From Paludibacteraceae bacterium (lineage in GTDB: Bacteria > Bacteroidota > Bacteroidia > Bacteroidales > Paludibacteraceae): 64,000 nucleotides of DNA. The position numbers and the translations under genes were made by a program. The notes beneath the pieces are model-generated. The model was not told the DNA's origin and did no database searches. It saw only the letters and a list, made by a program, of their open reading frames with translations. The stretch spans positions 60,135 through 124,134 of the forward strand of contig JAFYMG010000013.1 in assembly GCA_017556705.1 (NCBI GenBank), written 5' to 3'. Shown in pieces: positions 17,191 through 24,458 of this stretch (within the stretch, counting starts at the first letter, position 1; every line of letters starts with the position of its first letter).

Positions 17191-18519
17191 ATGTCAGGCA
17201 TTTATATCCACATACCCTTCTGCAAGAGTCGCTGCCGCTACTGCGACTTCTTCTCGACTACTCAACTCGAGAGGCGAGAGGACTATGCACATGCAATTAT
17301 CGCCGAATTCAACGACCGTCTGCACCTACTTACCGAACCCGTCCACACCATTTATTTCGGTGGCGGTACACCCAGCCAAATGCCCGTTGAATGTTTACGA
17401 ATGATCCTGGAGTGTTTAGTGGACGGCGCAAAGCGCCTACAGTTTAGTGCACAACCCTACACTCTACACTCTACACCCTACACTCTACACCCTACACCCG
17501 ACACTCTACACTCTACCCCCTACACTCTACACTCTAGCGCTCCGCGCTCTACTTATCACTCATCACTCATAGTTCATAACTTAAAAAACACTCTACACTC
17601 TAGCGCTCCGCGCTCTACTTATCACTCATCACTCATAGTTCATAACTTAAAAAACACTCTACACCCTTCCCCCGATGAAATCGGAGATATTGAGCTCACT
17701 TTGGAGGCCAATCCAGGTGATATCACGCCGGAGAAAGCCCGTGCATGGCGCGAGATGGGATTCAATCGACTGAGCATCGGCATCCAATCTTTCGACGATG
17801 ATCTGCTGCATCTCATCGGCCGTCGGCACACGGCACAAGAGGCACTGCAAGCAGTAGCCACCGCACAAGCCGCTGGATTCGACAATATCTCCATCGACCT
17901 GATGTACGCACTGCCCTCACAGACCATGGAGCAGTGGCAAAAAGATGTGCAATTGGCCCTGCATTTGGGCATCCAACATATCTCCACCTACGGCCTCATC
18001 TACGAGGAAGGTACAGCGCTCACCAAGCTGCTGATGGACAACCGATTACAGCCCGTGGACGAAGAGCTAGAGATGCGTATGTACGACTACTTGGTTGGGC
18101 AACTTACTGCGAACGGATTCTTGCATTATGAGGTAAGCAACTTCGCACTTCCCGGACGCCATTCTCGACATAATTCCAGCTATTGGAACGACACCCCATA
18201 CCTAGGTCTAGGAGCTGCCGCGCATAGCTATGATGGGCAGCATCGACAGTGGAATATCGCCGATTTAGACGGCTATATCCGCCAAGCCTTGGCGCATCAG
18301 TTATCCCCCGAAATAGAGCATTTGTCCGACGAAGATCGTCACACCGAGCGGGTGATGCTTGGCTTGCGCACGAGTCAGGGAGTGGCCAAGGCGGACATTG
18401 ATATGCATAAGGCAAAGCCTTATCTGGAGCAGGGATTGCTGGAGGATAAAGGCGAACGCGTAGCTGCCACCACGCAGGGATTCCACATCCTCAACCGTAT
18501 CATCGAAGATCTGCTGTAA
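17191..18519 (+). CDS. hemW: HemW-type radical SAM protein carrying an in-frame repeat insertion
   Basis: HemW is a heme chaperone related to oxygen-independent coproporphyrinogen III oxidase. The radical-SAM cluster motif CxxxCxxC is Cys11, Cys15 and Cys18 (CKSRCRYCDFF). GGGTPS follows at ~58-62, then LTLEANPGDIT and RLSIGIQSFDD, and the NRYWNDxPYLGLGAAAHS-like segment reads SSYWNDTPYLGLGAAAHSYD. The 442 residues exceed the usual ~375 because residues ~76-163 are repeat DNA translated in frame (PYTLHSTPYTLHP..., twice a 22-residue unit SSAPRSTYHSSLIVHNLKN). The insert falls between the GGGTPS strand and the LEANPG strand, where the family has a short variable helix, so activity may be kept. 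The stop codon TAA is in the stem GTAAGGC-TT-GCCTTAC. Confidence 0.9.
   Translation: MSGIYIHIPFCKSRCRYCDFFSTTQLERREDYAHAIIAEFNDRLHLLTEPVHTIYFGGGTPSQMPVECLRMILECLVDGAKRLQFSAQPYTLHSTPYTLHPTPDTLHSTPYTLHSSAPRSTYHSSLIVHNLKNTLHSSAPRSTYHSSLIVHNLKNTLHPSPDEIGDIELTLEANPGDITPEKARAWREMGFNRLSIGIQSFDDDLLHLIGRRHTAQEALQAVATAQAAGFDNISIDLMYALPSQTMEQWQKDVQLALHLGIQHISTYGLIYEEGTALTKLLMDNRLQPVDEELEMRMYDYLVGQLTANGFLHYEVSNFALPGRHSRHNSSYWNDTPYLGLGAAAHSYDGQHRQWNIADLDGYIRQALAHQLSPEIEHLSDEDRHTERVMLGLRTSQGVAKADIDMHKAKPYLEQGLLEDKGERVAATTQGFHILNRIIEDLL
17413..17668. repeat. ~255-bp repeat block inserted inside hemW
   Basis: It opens with a reverse-oriented family-1 module (GTTTAGTGGACG, GGCGC-AAA-GCGCC, CTACAGTTTAG), continues as (TACACTCTACACCC)n, then two exact 66-bp units holding GCGC-TCC-GCGC and TCACTCATCACTCATAG...TTAAAA. 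The unit length is a multiple of three and no stop occurs in the hemW frame. The same sequence types fill the gap after the gene (18520-18963). Confidence 0.92.
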
Positions 18520-18963
18520 GGCTTGCCTTACGCTCTACACCCTACACTCTACGCTCTACCCCCTACACTCTACCCCCTACACTCTACACTCTACGCTCTA
18601 CACCCTACACTCTACACTCTACACTCTACCAGCGCAGCGATCTGTAGGCGCTCGAGCGCCGTCCTCTAAACTGTAGCGGCTTCGCCGCGTCTTCTAAACT
18701 GGCGCTCCGCGCTTTACTTATCACTTATCACTCATAGTTCATACTTAAACTCCGCCCGTCCTGTAGCGAAGCGTCCTGTAGCGCCATCGGCGCGTCCTCT
18801 AAACAGGCGCTCCGCGCTTTACTTATCACTTATCACTCATAGTTCATACTTAAACTCCGCCCGTCCTGTAGCGCCATCGGCGCGTCCTCTAAACTGGCGC
18901 TTGCACCTCATCATTCGACATTTAGCATCTCACTTTCAAGCGAGCTTGAGTGGATGCCAAACA
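18516..18963. repeat. Repeat array after hemW
   Basis: It begins at the hemW stop (GTAAGGC-TT-GCCTTAC), then (TACACTCTACACCC)n, then family-1 palindromes GGCGC-TCGA-GCGCC, GCGGC-TTC-GCCGC, GCGCC-ATC-GGCGC and GGCGC-TCC-GCGC. A ~100-bp composite (CTTATCACTTATCACTCATAG ... CCGCCCGTCCTGTAGCGCC) is duplicated nearly exactly. No gene. Confidence 0.88.
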
Positions 18964-18970
18964 TCGTATG

Positions 18971-18995
18971 AGATAGATTTAATCTATCTTTTTTT
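18971..18995 (+). terminator. AT-rich palindrome with T-run
   Basis: AGATAGATT-T-AATCTATCT followed by T7. It may end transcription from hemW, or act as an operator before the Fic gene. A similar palindrome (GATAGATAAATCTATC) precedes the promoter at 50168. Confidence 0.55.
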
Positions 18996-19014
18996 GCAAA
19001 TATTCCTCACTTCT

Positions 19015-19046
19015 CTTGCATATGTGCATTTTTTGTTGTACCTTTG
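19015..19046 (+). promoter_or_regulatory. Promoter of the Fic gene
   Basis: CTTG (19015-19018), 20 nt, TACCTTTG (19039-19046). Confidence 0.75.
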
Positions 19047-19078
19047 CACGCGGTAGATATTATGTGCCTAAATTAAAC

Positions 19079-20188
19079 ATGAACGAGTTTGATCAATATA
19101 TTCGCCAGGGAGAGCCTTCCCAGCAAGAGCGTGCCGCCTATTGGCGGACGGCTATTGGTTTGCAGGCGGTGGATGGTTTGCAGACATCGGACTACCTGAA
19201 GGCTACTGCCATCAAGCATATTGAAGGTGAGATTGATATTGACCAGGCTCGCCAATTGATCAAGACTTATTATCAGTCCAAAACCACACGCGAAACGATA
19301 GATGATGACCAACAAGAGGCGGACAAGGTCTCGGCCAATATCACTAAGATCCTTTCTTCTGTGTCGTTGGATTTTAGCGCCAAGGGGTTTGTGGCCTTGC
19401 ATCGTAGGATCTTTGATGGGGTGTTGAAACATGCAGGCGAGATTCGCCATTACGATATAACTAAAAAGGAGTGGGTCTTGGATTCAGATACGGTCAATTA
19501 TCTCAACTGGGAGGATTTGTATCGTGCTTTGGATTTTGATATTGAGCAAGAGCGTCAGTTCAGCTATAAGCATTTGTCCTTGGAGCAGCAGGTGCTGCAT
19601 ATCTCGCACTTTGTGTCAGGTTTGTGGCAGATCCATCCTTTTGGTGAGGGCAACACCCGCACCACAGCGGTCTTTACAATATTGTATCTGCGCCATATCG
19701 GGTTTAAAGTAGAAAATGATTTGTTTGCCAACAACTCTTGGTATTTCCGCAATGCCTTGGTTAGGGCTAACTACAAGAACGCGGTCAAGGGTATAGACTA
19801 TTCGCCTGTGTACTTGGAACGATTCTTCCGCAACTTGCTGATGGGCGAGCAATGGGATTTGCGCAATCGATATTTGCACATCTCTCCCTCCCCTGAGTGG
19901 CAAGTACAACCACAGCTGGGTGTGGAAAAAAGGGTAGTGACTACAGAGAAAACTACGGAAAGCATCGCAGAAAACATCGTAGAAAACATCGTAGAAAATT
20001 TATCTGCGATGCGTGGGAGTATCGTAAAAATCATATGGAAGAATCCTAGGGCAACAGCGCAATCTATCTCTAAGGAGGTTGGAATTGCGCCAAGGAATGT
20101 GCAGGAGCATCTTAAATATTTGCAAAAAGCAGGCATTCTTCGTCGTGTAGGTCCAGACAAAGGTGGTCATTGGGAGGTATTGGGTTGA
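19079..20188 (+). CDS. Fic-domain protein with C-terminal winged helix
   Basis: The 369-residue protein should transfer AMP (or another nucleotide moiety) to target proteins. The Fic loop is HPFGEGNTRTTAVF at ~182-195, with the catalytic His and the anion-binding GN present; the canonical final Arg after TR is replaced (TTA). The N-terminal helix segment (AIKHIEGEIDIDQARQLI, ~43-60) resembles the VbhA/Fic inhibitory helix with its Glu-Gly pair, suggesting self-inhibition. The last ~70 residues form a winged helix (ATAQSISKEVGIAPRNVQEHLKYLQKAGILRRVG), preceded by a small in-frame repeat TTEKTTESIAENIVENIVEN. The start at 19079 follows the promoter; upstream in-frame Met codons overlap the -7 element. 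The TGA stop is directly followed by a GGACG-palindrome module. Confidence 0.9.
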   Translation: MNEFDQYIRQGEPSQQERAAYWRTAIGLQAVDGLQTSDYLKATAIKHIEGEIDIDQARQLIKTYYQSKTTRETIDDDQQEADKVSANITKILSSVSLDFSAKGFVALHRRIFDGVLKHAGEIRHYDITKKEWVLDSDTVNYLNWEDLYRALDFDIEQERQFSYKHLSLEQQVLHISHFVSGLWQIHPFGEGNTRTTAVFTILYLRHIGFKVENDLFANNSWYFRNALVRANYKNAVKGIDYSPVYLERFFRNLLMGEQWDLRNRYLHISPSPEWQVQPQLGVEKRVVTTEKTTESIAENIVENIVENLSAMRGSIVKIIWKNPRATAQSISKEVGIAPRNVQEHLKYLQKAGILRRVGPDKGGHWEVLG

Positions 20189-20455
20189 GGACGGAGGCTC
20201 TGCCTCCTACAGGACGACATCCATGATGCCTATAGGTGAAAGAAGAATTTAAAAGTTTAGAAATAATAATTGATGAGGAAGCAAAGATACTGACAGGATT
20301 AATCAACAAACGCAAAGCCGCCCTGTAGCGCCAGCGTCCTGTAGGTCTCCGACCGTCCTGTAGCGTAGCGTCCTGTAGGTCTCCGACCGTCCTGTAGCGC
20401 AGCGTCCTGTAGGTCTCCGACCGTCCTGTAGCGCAGCGTCCTCTAAACTAATACG
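20189..20455. repeat. Family-1 modules after the Fic gene
   Basis: Starts one base after the stop with GGACG, GAGGC-TCT-GCCTC, CTACAG. Later come alternating TAGGTC-TCC-GACCGTCC and TAGCGCAGCGTCC / TAGCGTAGCGTCC units joined by TGTAG, ending in CTAAACT next to the wzt fragment. The 60-bp stretch 20225-20300 between them shows nothing recognisable. Confidence 0.85.
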
Positions 20456-20459
20456 AAGT

Positions 20460-20525
20460 ATGACAGCAATCGAATTCAACCACGTCGGCAAACAATACCG
20501 CCTGGGCCTCGTGTCCACAGAATGA
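20460..20525 (+). pseudogene. Duplicate of the first codons of wzt
   Basis: ATG ACAGCAATCGAATTC... encodes 21 residues (..AIEFNHVGKQYRLGLVST..) then stops. Bases 20463-20520 are identical to 22284-22341 in the intact gene 1.8 kb downstream (58 bp). It is a remnant or target duplication left when the intervening DNA arrived or the locus recombined. Confidence 0.88.
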
Positions 20526-20533
20526 GTTGATAA

Positions 20534-20565
20534 TTTGCATATGTCAAATAAAAATAGTACCTTTG
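20534..20565 (+). promoter_or_regulatory. Promoter before the truncated ATPase
   Basis: TTTG (20534-20537), 20 nt, TACCTTTG (20558-20565). Confidence 0.7.
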
Positions 20566-20589
20566 TGGCGCTGTAGAAAAATGCCCTAA

Positions 20590-20763
20590 ATGGCAAAAAT
20601 ATTAAATACAATGCTATTCTCTCGTCAAAAATATATCGATAGATTGATTGCGCATAAACACAATCACCAGATCAAAGTCGTTACTGGCATCCGAAGGTGT
20701 GGCAAATCGTATTTGTTGTTCAATTTGTTCTTATTTTATGAGAAAATTTTGATGGTAAATTGA
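20590..20763 (+). pseudogene. N-terminal fragment of an AAA-type (DUF4143-family-like) ATPase
   Basis: 57 codons read MAKILNTMLFSRQKYIDRLI, then a P-loop in the form TGIRRCGKSYLL, typical of the first residues of the ~400-residue ATP-binding proteins with a C-terminal DUF4143 domain. The frame then ends, so the rest of the gene is lost. The promoter is still intact. Such ATPases are frequent mobile accessory genes in Bacteroidales. Confidence 0.75.
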
Positions 20764-20800
20764 AAGATTCGAAAAGTCAAGTAGGATGCTATAATATAGA

Positions 20801-20848
20801 TTGACTTTACCCACCGACTCATCACCGAGAGATGCCCGAGAGAGAATA
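20801..20848. repeat. ACCGACTCATCACCGAG element, copy 1
   Basis: GACTTTACC(C/A)ACCGACTC, ATCACCGAGAGATG, then CCGAGAGA. Other copies are at 24951, 44840 and 54292, each just downstream of an accessory gene or gene fragment. Confidence 0.8.
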
Positions 20849-20850
20849 AT

Positions 20851-20869
20851 TTGCAAGTGACACTTGCAA
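20851..20869. promoter_or_regulatory. Perfect palindrome before the GxxExxY gene
   Basis: TTGCAAGTG-A-CACTTGCAA, ending 17 bp before the chosen start codon. It could be an operator or an RNA hairpin covering the start. The second GxxExxY gene also has a palindrome close upstream. Confidence 0.55.
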
Positions 20870-20886
20870 AATTACAAACCGAAGTT

Positions 20887-21333
20887 ATGAATGAAATGAC
20901 GAACACACATATTGTATCCCCCTCCAAACGCCAGGAGTTGATTCAGGCGACATATGGTATTATAGGTTGTGTGCATGAGGTGTATCGTCAGTTAGGAGGC
21001 GGTTTACCAGAGTATATTTATCAGGAGGCGCTTGCGACAGAGTTGACTATAAATGGATATACGATTCATAAAGAAATGATGTATCATCCGCTTTATCGCG
21101 GCACGGAGTTGAAGTCATATTTGAAGATGGATTTAGTGGTAGAAACTACATTAGGTAACGTGATCATAGAGTGTAAGGCATTGTCTAGGTTGACAGAAAA
21201 GGAGCATTATCAGGTATTTGGTTATCTTCGTGGTACTGCTTGGCCTATAGCTCTATTGGTTAACTTTGGTTCATCTCCGCGCGCTCAAATAGAGCGGTAT
21301 TATTACAATAACGGCGTAATAGATGCGTTCTAA
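20887..21333 (+). CDS. GxxExxY family protein (PD-(D/E)XK-like)
   Basis: This 148-residue small protein has the name-giving motif GGGLPEYIYQEAL (G..E..Y). The predicted nuclease-fold core follows: LKMDLVV near residue 90 and VIIECKAL (E-x-K) near 103-110. The family is widespread in Bacteroidetes, usually as a lone mobile gene; its function is unproven and a nuclease is suspected. The ATG at 20887 was preferred over an earlier in-frame TTG that lies in the palindrome. A second, diverged copy is at 52967-53365. It lies inside the 1.8-kb segment bounded by the 58-bp wzt duplication. Confidence 0.85.
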   Translation: MNEMTNTHIVSPSKRQELIQATYGIIGCVHEVYRQLGGGLPEYIYQEALATELTINGYTIHKEMMYHPLYRGTELKSYLKMDLVVETTLGNVIIECKALSRLTEKEHYQVFGYLRGTAWPIALLVNFGSSPRAQIERYYYNNGVIDAF

Positions 21334-21357
21334 TTATGATATACATAGGTAAACAGT

Positions 21358-21550
21358 GTTTTTGACCTTTTTGTAAGCGTAGCGTGTTTTTGTGAATCAA
21401 TGATTAGGCTTTTATTCCCTCTCTTTAAAGAGGTGAGTAGTAGCTTAATAGAAGATAAAAAGTTGACTTATTTAGCGCCGATTAAGTCTGCTACTCATAA
21501 AGCGTCCAAGCGCTACAAATAAAAGACAATAATTGATGCGTTTTTGATTT
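21358..21550. repeat. Tandem structured repeat, copy 1 of 4
   Basis: A ~193-bp unit, GTTTTTGACCTTTTTGTAAG ... GATGCGTTTTTGATTT. Nested inverted repeats: outer arms TCAATGATTAGGCTTTTATT with AATAAAAGACAATAATTGA; a small stem CCTCT/AGAGG; inner arms GAGTAG(T)AGCTTAAT with ATTAAG..CTACTC around a ~30-nt loop. The four copies repeat every 233-236 bp, spaced by ~43-bp variable AT-rich DNA. Confidence 0.92.
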
Positions 21551-21593
21551 GATATAATAAAAATATATAGTTTAACAAGTAATCAAAAAAAGC

Positions 21594-21786
21594 GTTTTTG
21601 ACCTTTTTGTAAGCGAAGCGTGTTTTTGTGAGTCAATGATTAGGCTTTTATTCCCCCTCTTTCAAGAGGTGAGTAGTAGCTTAATAGAAGATAAAAAGTT
21701 GACTTATTTAGCGCCGATTAAGTCTGCTACTCATAAAGTGCCCAAGCGCTACAAATAAAAGACAATAATTGATGCGTTTTTGATTT
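21594..21786. repeat. Tandem structured repeat, copy 2 of 4
   Basis: Nearly identical to copy 1, with scattered substitutions (CCCCCTCTTTCAAGAGG at the small stem, still paired). Confidence 0.92.
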
Positions 21787-21826
21787 ATTGTAAAACAAAT
21801 ATATAGTTAACGAGTAATAAAAAAAT

Positions 21827-22017
21827 GTTTTTGACCTTTTTGTAAGCGAAGCGTGTTTTTGTGAGTCAATGATTAGGCTTTTATTCCCTCTATTAAGAGG
21901 TGAGTAGTAGCTTAATAGAAGATAAAAAGTTTACTTTATTAGCACCGATTAAGTCTGCTACTCATAAAGTGCCCAAGCGCTGCAAATAAAAGACAATACT
22001 TGATGCGTTTTTGATTT
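21827..22017. repeat. Tandem structured repeat, copy 3 of 4
   Basis: Two bases shorter; the small stem reads CCTCT-ATTA-AGAGG, and ACAATACTTGATGC replaces ACAATAATTGATGC. The inner GAGTAGTAG...CTACTC stem is unchanged. Confidence 0.92.
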
Positions 22018-22062
22018 AATATATAGCAAGTAGATACTGCATTACACTCTCGTTAAAAAAAA

Positions 22063-22254
22063 GTTTTTGACCTTTTTGTAAGCGTAGCGTGTTTTATTGA
22101 GTCAAATATTAGGCTTTTATTCCCGCTCTTTAAAGAGGTGAGTAGTAGCTTAATAGAAGATAAAAAGTTGACTTATTTAGCGCCGATTAAGTCTGCTACT
22201 CATAAAGCGCCAAGCGCTGCAAATAAAAGACAATACTTGATGAGTTTTTGATTT
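22063..22254. repeat. Tandem structured repeat, copy 4 of 4
   Basis: Ends 23 bp before the wzt start codon. Differences from the others sit mainly in loops (GTGTTTTATTGAGTCAAATATTAGG). Whatever transcribes wzt from upstream must cross all four hairpins. Confidence 0.92.
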
Positions 22255-22277
22255 AATATAGATATATAAACAACACA

Positions 22278-23555
22278 ATGGCAACAGCAATCGAATTCAA
22301 CCACGTCGGCAAACAATACCGCCTGGGCCTCGTGTCCACAGGCACTATCAGCCATGACCTCAACCGCTGGTGGCAGACCGCCATCCTCCGCCGCGAGGAC
22401 CCTTACCTGAAGATCGGCTCGGTCAACGACCGCACCGCCAAAGCCGACTCCGACTACGTATGGGCGCTCCGCGATATCGACTTCAAGGTAGAGCAAGGCG
22501 ACGTCGTCGGCATCATCGGCAAGAACGGTGCGGGCAAGTCCACTTTGTTGAAACTCCTCAGTAAGGTCACAGGCCCTACCGTGGGCACTATCCGCGCTAG
22601 GGGCAGAATCGCCAGCCTCTTGGAGGTCGGCACGGGTTTCCACCAGGAGATGACGGGTAGGGAGAATATCTTCATGAACGGCGCTATCTTGGGCATGACC
22701 AAACAGGAGATCGCCGCTAAGCTGGACGAGATCGTGGATTTCTCTGGCTGTGAGAGGTATTTGGATACTCCAGTGAAGCGCTATAGCTCAGGTATGATGG
22801 TTCGTTTGGGCTTCGCTGTGGCTGCGCACCTCGATCCCGAGATTCTTGTTGTGGACGAAGTCCTCGCCGTCGGCGACGCCGAGTTCCAAAAGAAAGCTAT
22901 CGGCAAGATGCAAGACGTCTCCAAAGGCGAAGGCCGAACCGTACTCTTTGTGAGTCATAATATGGCGAGTGTGAAAGCGTTGTGCAAGACGGGATTGCTG
23001 CTAGAGAATGGTATGGTAAAATACCGCGGAAGTATTCAAGATACAATTGATATGTATATTGGCGAAGGTGGTAGCTCTGAGAATCAATATTTTGATGATT
23101 TATCTACCGCTCCTGGTAATGATGTGGTACGCATCAAGAGCTTTGAAATTTTGCCTTTAGATGGATCAAGTCAAATTACGATAGAGACTGGTATATTGTT
23201 CCGCTTAAAGCTTATGTGCTACAAAGAGAATGCAATGTTGGATGCAAATTTGAAAGTATCTACGATGGATGATATGACGGTTTTCCAAGTGGGACAAGTG
23301 CTCGGGCAAGTAGGAGAAAAAGATTCCAAGAAGGGCGTTTATACAGTAGAGTTCAAAATTAATCCATACACACTGAATGCTGGGCGTTATAAAACAGAAA
23401 TTTTCTTTGGTGAGAATCAGCGTTATGTGGTATATAGTGGTTTTGAACAATGCTTTGAGGTTGAAAATTCGCTAGCTGATATGGGCTTTAATCAAAGCGT
23501 AATGCCTGGTTTCTTGCGTCCAAAAAACGATTTTAAAGTTACTTTTGAAGGTTAA
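22278..23555 (+). CDS. wzt: Wzt-type ABC transporter ATPase for polysaccharide export
   Basis: The 425-residue cytoplasmic ATPase would drive export of a lipid-linked glycan. The Walker A is GKNGAGKST (81-89), signature YSSGM (169-173), Walker B VVDEVLAVGD (191-200) and switch His in FVSHNMAS. The loop WALRDIDFKVEQGD is typical of the O-antigen/teichoic acid (ABC-2, Wzt/TagH) class. Residues ~260-425 form the C-terminal beta-sandwich that in Wzt proteins recognises the capped glycan. No Wzm permease is present; its usual place, just upstream, is occupied by the tandem repeats and inserted genes. The first 58 bp of the gene are duplicated at 20463. Confidence 0.93.
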   Translation: MATAIEFNHVGKQYRLGLVSTGTISHDLNRWWQTAILRREDPYLKIGSVNDRTAKADSDYVWALRDIDFKVEQGDVVGIIGKNGAGKSTLLKLLSKVTGPTVGTIRARGRIASLLEVGTGFHQEMTGRENIFMNGAILGMTKQEIAAKLDEIVDFSGCERYLDTPVKRYSSGMMVRLGFAVAAHLDPEILVVDEVLAVGDAEFQKKAIGKMQDVSKGEGRTVLFVSHNMASVKALCKTGLLLENGMVKYRGSIQDTIDMYIGEGGSSENQYFDDLSTAPGNDVVRIKSFEILPLDGSSQITIETGILFRLKLMCYKENAMLDANLKVSTMDDMTVFQVGQVLGQVGEKDSKKGVYTVEFKINPYTLNAGRYKTEIFFGENQRYVVYSGFEQCFEVENSLADMGFNQSVMPGFLRPKNDFKVTFEG

Positions 23556-23558
23556 TAT

Positions 23559-23972
23559 ATGAAAGAAACATCAATACATGATTGTAAACTCATTGATCTG
23601 CGCAAGATTCATGATGTACGTGGCAATTTAACCCCAATTGAGGGTGGAGTAGATGTCCCATTTGATATCAAGCGTGTGTACTACCTATATGATGTACCTG
23701 GTGGTGAAAGCCGTGGTGCGCATGCTCATAAAGAGTTATATCAATTGATTGTTGCTGCTAATGGTTCGTTTACCGTTACCTTAGATGACGGAACAGAAAA
23801 GAAATCCTTTAATCTTAATCGCTCCTATTATGGTTTGTTGGTTGTACCAGGTATATGGCGTGATTTGGATGATTTTTCAAGTGGTGCAGTACTCCTTTGT
23901 CTTGCAAGTGAGCATTATGATTCTGCAGATTATATCCGTGATTATGATGAATTCTTAGACTATAAGAAATAA
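23559..23972 (+). CDS. dTDP-6-deoxy-hexose 3,4-ketoisomerase (FdtA/QdtA/WxcM family), copy 1
   Basis: A 137-residue cupin. Landmarks: RGNLTPIEGG, DIKRVYYLYDVP, RGAHAHKELYQL (the two catalytic His), TLDDG, and the end RDYDEFLDYKK. The family isomerises dTDP-4-keto-6-deoxy-D-glucose to the 3-keto sugar, the step before 3-amination by the DegT enzyme encoded 7 kb downstream. Only 3 nt separate it from wzt, hence one operon. A second copy is at 60968-61387. The stereochemical outcome (FdtA versus QdtA) cannot be told by eye. Confidence 0.9.
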   Translation: MKETSIHDCKLIDLRKIHDVRGNLTPIEGGVDVPFDIKRVYYLYDVPGGESRGAHAHKELYQLIVAANGSFTVTLDDGTEKKSFNLNRSYYGLLVVPGIWRDLDDFSSGAVLLCLASEHYDSADYIRDYDEFLDYKK

Positions 23973-23983
23973 CTGAAAATAAA

Positions 23984-24015
23984 TTTGCATAATTAGAAAG
24001 TTTTTTGTAACTTTG
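23984..24015 (+). promoter_or_regulatory. Promoter of the first DUF3791/DUF3990 pair
   Basis: TTTG (23984-23987), 20 nt, TAACTTTG (24008-24015). It marks the start of the DNA inserted into the sugar operon. Confidence 0.78.
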
Positions 24016-24037
24016 CGGCGATAAATAACAAAAGAAT

Positions 24038-24454
24038 ATGAGTGCATCTATTATTCCATTAAAAATATCACAATTGGCGTTGCTTGTCTCGCAGCGTAAG
24101 CATATCCCCGTGAGAGCTGCGTTGGGCTATATTTATGACTCGCCCTTTTATGCAAAGTTGTACGATGAAAATGCCAAGTGGTGGTATCTGGATACAGAAT
24201 CACTTTATCGCTTATTGGAACAAAGTTGGTTGTCACAAGGGCGTATCGTATCGAATAATGTGATCGTATTTTTGACTTTCTGTGCGGAAAATTATGCTAG
24301 AAAGCATAACATTACCTCACTAGAGGCATACGCTCTCTTCCGTCGTTATGGAGTGGATGAATATCTGGTCAATGGATTTGACATGCTCCATACACAAGGT
24401 GAGGACATGATTTTGCACGATATAGATATATTTATTAACAATCGAAAAAAATAA
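24038..24454 (+). CDS. DUF3791-domain protein, copy 1 (likely antitoxin-side partner)
   Basis: The 138-residue protein has an N-terminal segment IPLKISQLALLVSQRKHIPV followed by KWWYLDTESLYRLLEQ. The DUF3791-like second half reads NNVIVFLTFCAENY...GVDEYLVNGFDMLHTQGEDMILHDIDIFI. The partner DUF3990 gene starts 5 nt downstream. DUF3791/DUF3990 pairs are widespread in gut bacteria and look like toxin-antitoxin modules; that role is inferred from arrangement. It is ~95% identical to 52244-52660. Confidence 0.82.
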   Translation: MSASIIPLKISQLALLVSQRKHIPVRAALGYIYDSPFYAKLYDENAKWWYLDTESLYRLLEQSWLSQGRIVSNNVIVFLTFCAENYARKHNITSLEAYALFRRYGVDEYLVNGFDMLHTQGEDMILHDIDIFINNRKK

Positions 24455-24458
24455 CAAT

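Noticed and set aside
17450..17530. Telomere-like (TACACTCTACACCC)n tract
   Set aside because: Internal to a gene, short and imperfect. It is one of the local repeat words, not a chromosome end.
21358..22254. Integron attC array
   Set aside because: The units are tandem copies of non-coding DNA without cassette genes between them, and no integrase gene or clear attC core sites were seen.
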